From NCBI GenBank assembly GCA_934087065.1, contig CAKOIS010000004.1:25161-89160 (forward strand): a stretch of 64,000 nt of DNA, given 5' to 3'. Below, piece after piece: positions 62,147 through 64,000 of the stretch; position 1 is the first letter of the stretch, and each line of letters starts with the position of its first letter. The position numbers and the translations under genes are program-made. This DNA is from an uncultured Bacilli bacterium (GTDB lineage: Bacteria; Bacillota_I; Bacilli_A; RF39; UBA660). A model generated the notes under the pieces. It did no database searches and was not told the DNA's origin. It saw only the letters and a list, made by a program, of their open reading frames with translations.

Positions 62147-62881
62147 AAATTAAAAGTTCTTACTTCATTATTAAATTTTGTTTCAACTCATTATGATTTC
62201 AATTTTAATAAAGTTAAAAACTTAATGTCTAAGTTTCAGGATACTAATCAAACTCGCAAAGAGCACGACATCTATACTCCTGAGAAATTTAATACATTCC
62301 TTAGTGGAGAAGATGAGCTATCATTCAGGTGCTTGTGGGAAACTTTTTATTATAATGGATTAAGAATTAGTGAAGCTCGTGGTCTTACTTGGAACAATGT
62401 AGATTTTGATAAAAAAACAATTTCTATAAATAGGCAGTTTCAAAGTATTGATAATTACTCTGCTAACTATTATATCTGTGATTTAAAGACACCAAGCAGT
62501 TATAGAACTCTTCCTATCTGTGATGCTCTTTATCAGGATTTAAAGCAGTAACATGATCAAATATCTCAATATAGAAACTATACAGATGACTTCTACTGCT
62601 TTGGTGAATTTAGTGGTATCATTCCATTATCCTATGCTAAGGTTCGTAGAAGATAAAGGAAAATAGCAAAGGAAACAGGGGTTAGAGAAATACGATTACA
62701 TGATTTCAGACATTCGTGTACTTCTCTTCTTATCAATACAGGAGCTCCTGTTACTTTGGTTTCTGGATATATGGGACATTCTAGTGTAACAAAAACCCTT
62801 AATACTTACTCACATATGTTTCATCATGATCTTGATAATATATCTAATTTACTTGATAAAATAACAAAAATTGCTGAATAG
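62147..62881 (+). pseudogene. Tyrosine recombinase (integrase) with two in-frame stops
   Basis: One frame runs LKVLTSLLNFVSTHYDF, then KEHDIYTPEKFNTFLS and YYNGLRISEARGLTW (first catalytic Arg), to TAA at 62549-62551. It continues HDQISQYRNYTDDFYCFGEF to TAA at 62654-62656, then KETGVREIRLHDFRHS (H-x-x-R), VTLVSGYMGHSSVTKTLNTY (catalytic His and Tyr) and ends KITKIAE. The catalytic residues are all kept; both stops are TAA where Lys or Gln would fit. The N-terminal Arm-binding part is missing or shifted out of frame. It would have mobilised the island. Confidence 0.85.
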
Positions 62882-62993
62882 CATCTCTTTTTTTATATAA
62901 AACGTATCTAACGGCATTTTTTTACTTCAAATTACCTAAATATTGTAATCGGTCAATTCTCACAAACCCTTTTATTTATCTAGGTTTAAGCGA

Positions 62994-63035
62994 TTATTTA
63001 CCACAGCATTGTTTATATTTTTTCCCTGAGCCACA
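62994..63035 (-). pseudogene. SEC-C zinc-motif tail, copy 2
   Basis: Minus-strand codons CGSGKKYKQCCGK then TAA. A TGA lies two codons upstream in frame, so only the tail survives. Confidence 0.65.
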
Positions 63036-63218
63036 AGTTCATCCTTTTTCAGTATATATGATACTATGAAGTATGTATAGTATTATAGGTTTTTCAAGGT
63101 TTAAAAGGTCTGAACAGTATTGGTATAAATGTTACATATAGTATTATTTTTACCATACATTTTTTAGTCTGTGAGCACAAAATGTGCACATTGTTCCCAT
63201 CACATATTAAAAAATGTA

Positions 63219-63238
63219 TAACATCATATATGATGTTA
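63219..63238. repeat. 20-base perfect palindrome
   Basis: TAACATCATATATGATGTTA, with no loop and no T-run after it. More like a dimer-binding operator or recombination site than a terminator. It is 10 bases beyond the DUF84 stop. Confidence 0.6.
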
Positions 63239-63247
63239 CTAATTATT

Positions 63248-63832
63248 TCAAATTTTTCCAACGTTATGTGTTTTATCTATTTTTTTATCTAATTTTTTGT
63301 AAGTTGATTTAAAATTTAGTAAAGTTTCCATTGCACTTATAACTGCTGAGGATTCAAATATATCTCTCCTATAATACCCAGTTGTTAGGTATCCAGTTAT
63401 TCCATTATCTTTTTTATTACTACTATTACCAAGAATACTTTCAATAACTTTATTCAAAGACTTCCCATCTTTAACGTAGTTAAACATTCTTTCAGTAATT
63501 TGAAGACCACTTGATTTTCCTATAAATTCATTACCATTTTGGTCTAATATTGATGCATAAGTAACAATAAAATATGTATTATCTATCTGTTCATATCCAC
63601 CCTCAATACTAATTAGTAAATCAAATGAAATATCATTTTCCATGCAATAATTATATAAACCATGATTTCTATTTTTTGCACCTATTAAAGTTTCATCATT
63701 AATAGGTTTAGAACTTACTAAAGAATTAACATTAACAGGGACAATAGAAATATCATCAAATCCTAATTCATTCATTGCAATTAAAATTGACCTTTGTTTA
63801 GAAACATTCATAGAGCCTAAAACTATTTTCAT
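63248..63832 (-). CDS. DUF84/YjjX-type non-canonical purine NTP phosphatase
   Basis: 194 residues. Starts IVLGSMNVSKQRSILIAMNE (the SxNxxK nucleotide site), then INDETLIGAKNRNHGLYNY, LLISIEGGYEQIDNTYFIVT with the metal Glu, and NGITGYLTTGYYRRDIFESS. This is the inosine/xanthosine triphosphatase group that cleans damaged nucleotides. Start ATG after GGATGGTGA. It stands alone between two SEC-C tails. Confidence 0.78.
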   Translation of the reverse strand: MKIVLGSMNVSKQRSILIAMNELGFDDISIVPVNVNSLVSSKPINDETLIGAKNRNHGLYNYCMENDISFDLLISIEGGYEQIDNTYFIVTYASILDQNGNEFIGKSSGLQITERMFNYVKDGKSLNKVIESILGNSSNKKDNGITGYLTTGYYRRDIFESSAVISAMETLLNFKSTYKKLDKKIDKTHNVGKI

Positions 63833-63864
63833 ATTTTCACCATCCTATTTTTTTATAAAACAAG

Positions 63865-63966
63865 CTATTTACCACAACATTGTTTGTATTTTTTTCCCGA
63901 ACCACATGAACTATATTTTCTAATATTTATAGTATTTATTATATTATCATAACTATTGTTATTACT
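63865..63966 (-). pseudogene. SEC-C zinc-motif tail, copy 3
   Basis: Minus-strand frame NNNSYDNIINTINIRKYSS then CGSGKKYKQCCGK and TAG. Open for 33 codons back to a TAA at about 63964, without a start codon. The 3' end of another SEC-C gene. Confidence 0.6.
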
Positions 63967-64000
63967 TTATTTACTAGACTAATAACAGTTTTTATTTATG

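Larger units (their letters stand above)
62882..63247. other. Intergenic between integrase and DUF84 gene
   Basis: Holds the second SEC-C tail, an ATACTAT/ATAGTAT inverted repeat near 63062-63085, the short repeat GAGCACAAAATGTGCACA near 63173 and a 20-base palindrome at 63219-63238. No intact gene. Confidence 0.5.

Noticed and set aside
58223..63906. The three SEC-C segments as attachment-site duplications of the integrase
   Set aside because: An att core should be identical at both ends. Here the copies differ at many third codon positions while the protein motif is kept, which points to separate genes.
1..64000. CRISPR array, tRNA or rRNA genes
   Set aside because: No regularly spaced repeats, cloverleaf-like sequences or rRNA segments were recognised on either strand.

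Overview
The window comes from an AT-rich, low-GC Gram-positive bacterium, most likely an anaerobic, host-associated member of the class Bacilli (Erysipelotrichales/RF39-like breadth). TGA is used as a stop (for example at 17868-17870), so this is not the mycoplasma code. Ribosome binding sites are strong AGGAGG types, intrinsic terminators are frequent, and a T-box precedes lysS. The taxonomic placement is inferred from gene content and order, not from a search.

Layout. 1-2.6 kb (+): the end of rnr, a CmpB-type membrane protein and a family 2 glycosyltransferase. 2.7-8.6 kb (-): lipid genes (diacylglycerol kinase family protein, psd), an HEPN/Abi-like protein directly upstream of htrA, a small ORF coupled to pspC, and rplM-rpsI. 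8.8-18.6 kb (+): a repeat-bearing surface protein, a decayed RhuM gene, dusB (apparently leaderless), a GNAT enzyme, T-box-lysS, a YfcC-type carrier, a divergent ClpC-like ATPase and a YugP-type zinc peptidase. 18.6-57.7 kb (almost all -): rpsF-ssb-rpsR, a large surface protein, ychF, an AbgT-family transporter, DUF951, parB-parA, a truncated DUF4143 ATPase, ftsH, tilS, ltaS, BrkB-like, a degenerate-GGDEF sensor, ligA, pcrA, divIC-like, yabQ, yabP, spoVG, veg, yabG, rsmA, a SleB-like hydrolase and tatD, then a + strand pair (AGCS-like carrier, ung), then LemA-like, a kinase-like protein with two HELVH proteins, the CinA C-terminal domain, an OatA-like acyltransferase, Nudix and HdeD-like genes.

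The 18.6-48.3 kb stretch keeps much of the Bacillus subtilis origin-flanking order: soj-spo0J-yyzM-engD-rpsF-ssb-rpsR from one side of oriC, and tatD-ksgA-yabG-veg-spoVG-yabP-yabQ-divIC-tilS-ftsH from the other. The two arms are joined at ftsH/parA with no dnaA region between them. YabP, YabQ, YabG, SpoVG and a SleB-like hydrolase point to an endospore-forming lineage, present or ancestral.

57.7-64 kb is an accessory island, mostly in ruins: a KilA-N gene with an in-frame stop, two decayed small genes, a tyrosine integrase with two in-frame stops, and three separate copies of a SEC-C zinc-motif tail. Inside it sits one intact unit: an HNH nuclease divergent from a single protein that fuses a cytosine-5 methyltransferase to a beta-class amino-methyltransferase. 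This restriction-modification pair, and the three-gene kinase-like/HELVH cassette at 51.1-53.5 kb, are the parts most worth following up. No tRNA, rRNA or CRISPR array was seen.
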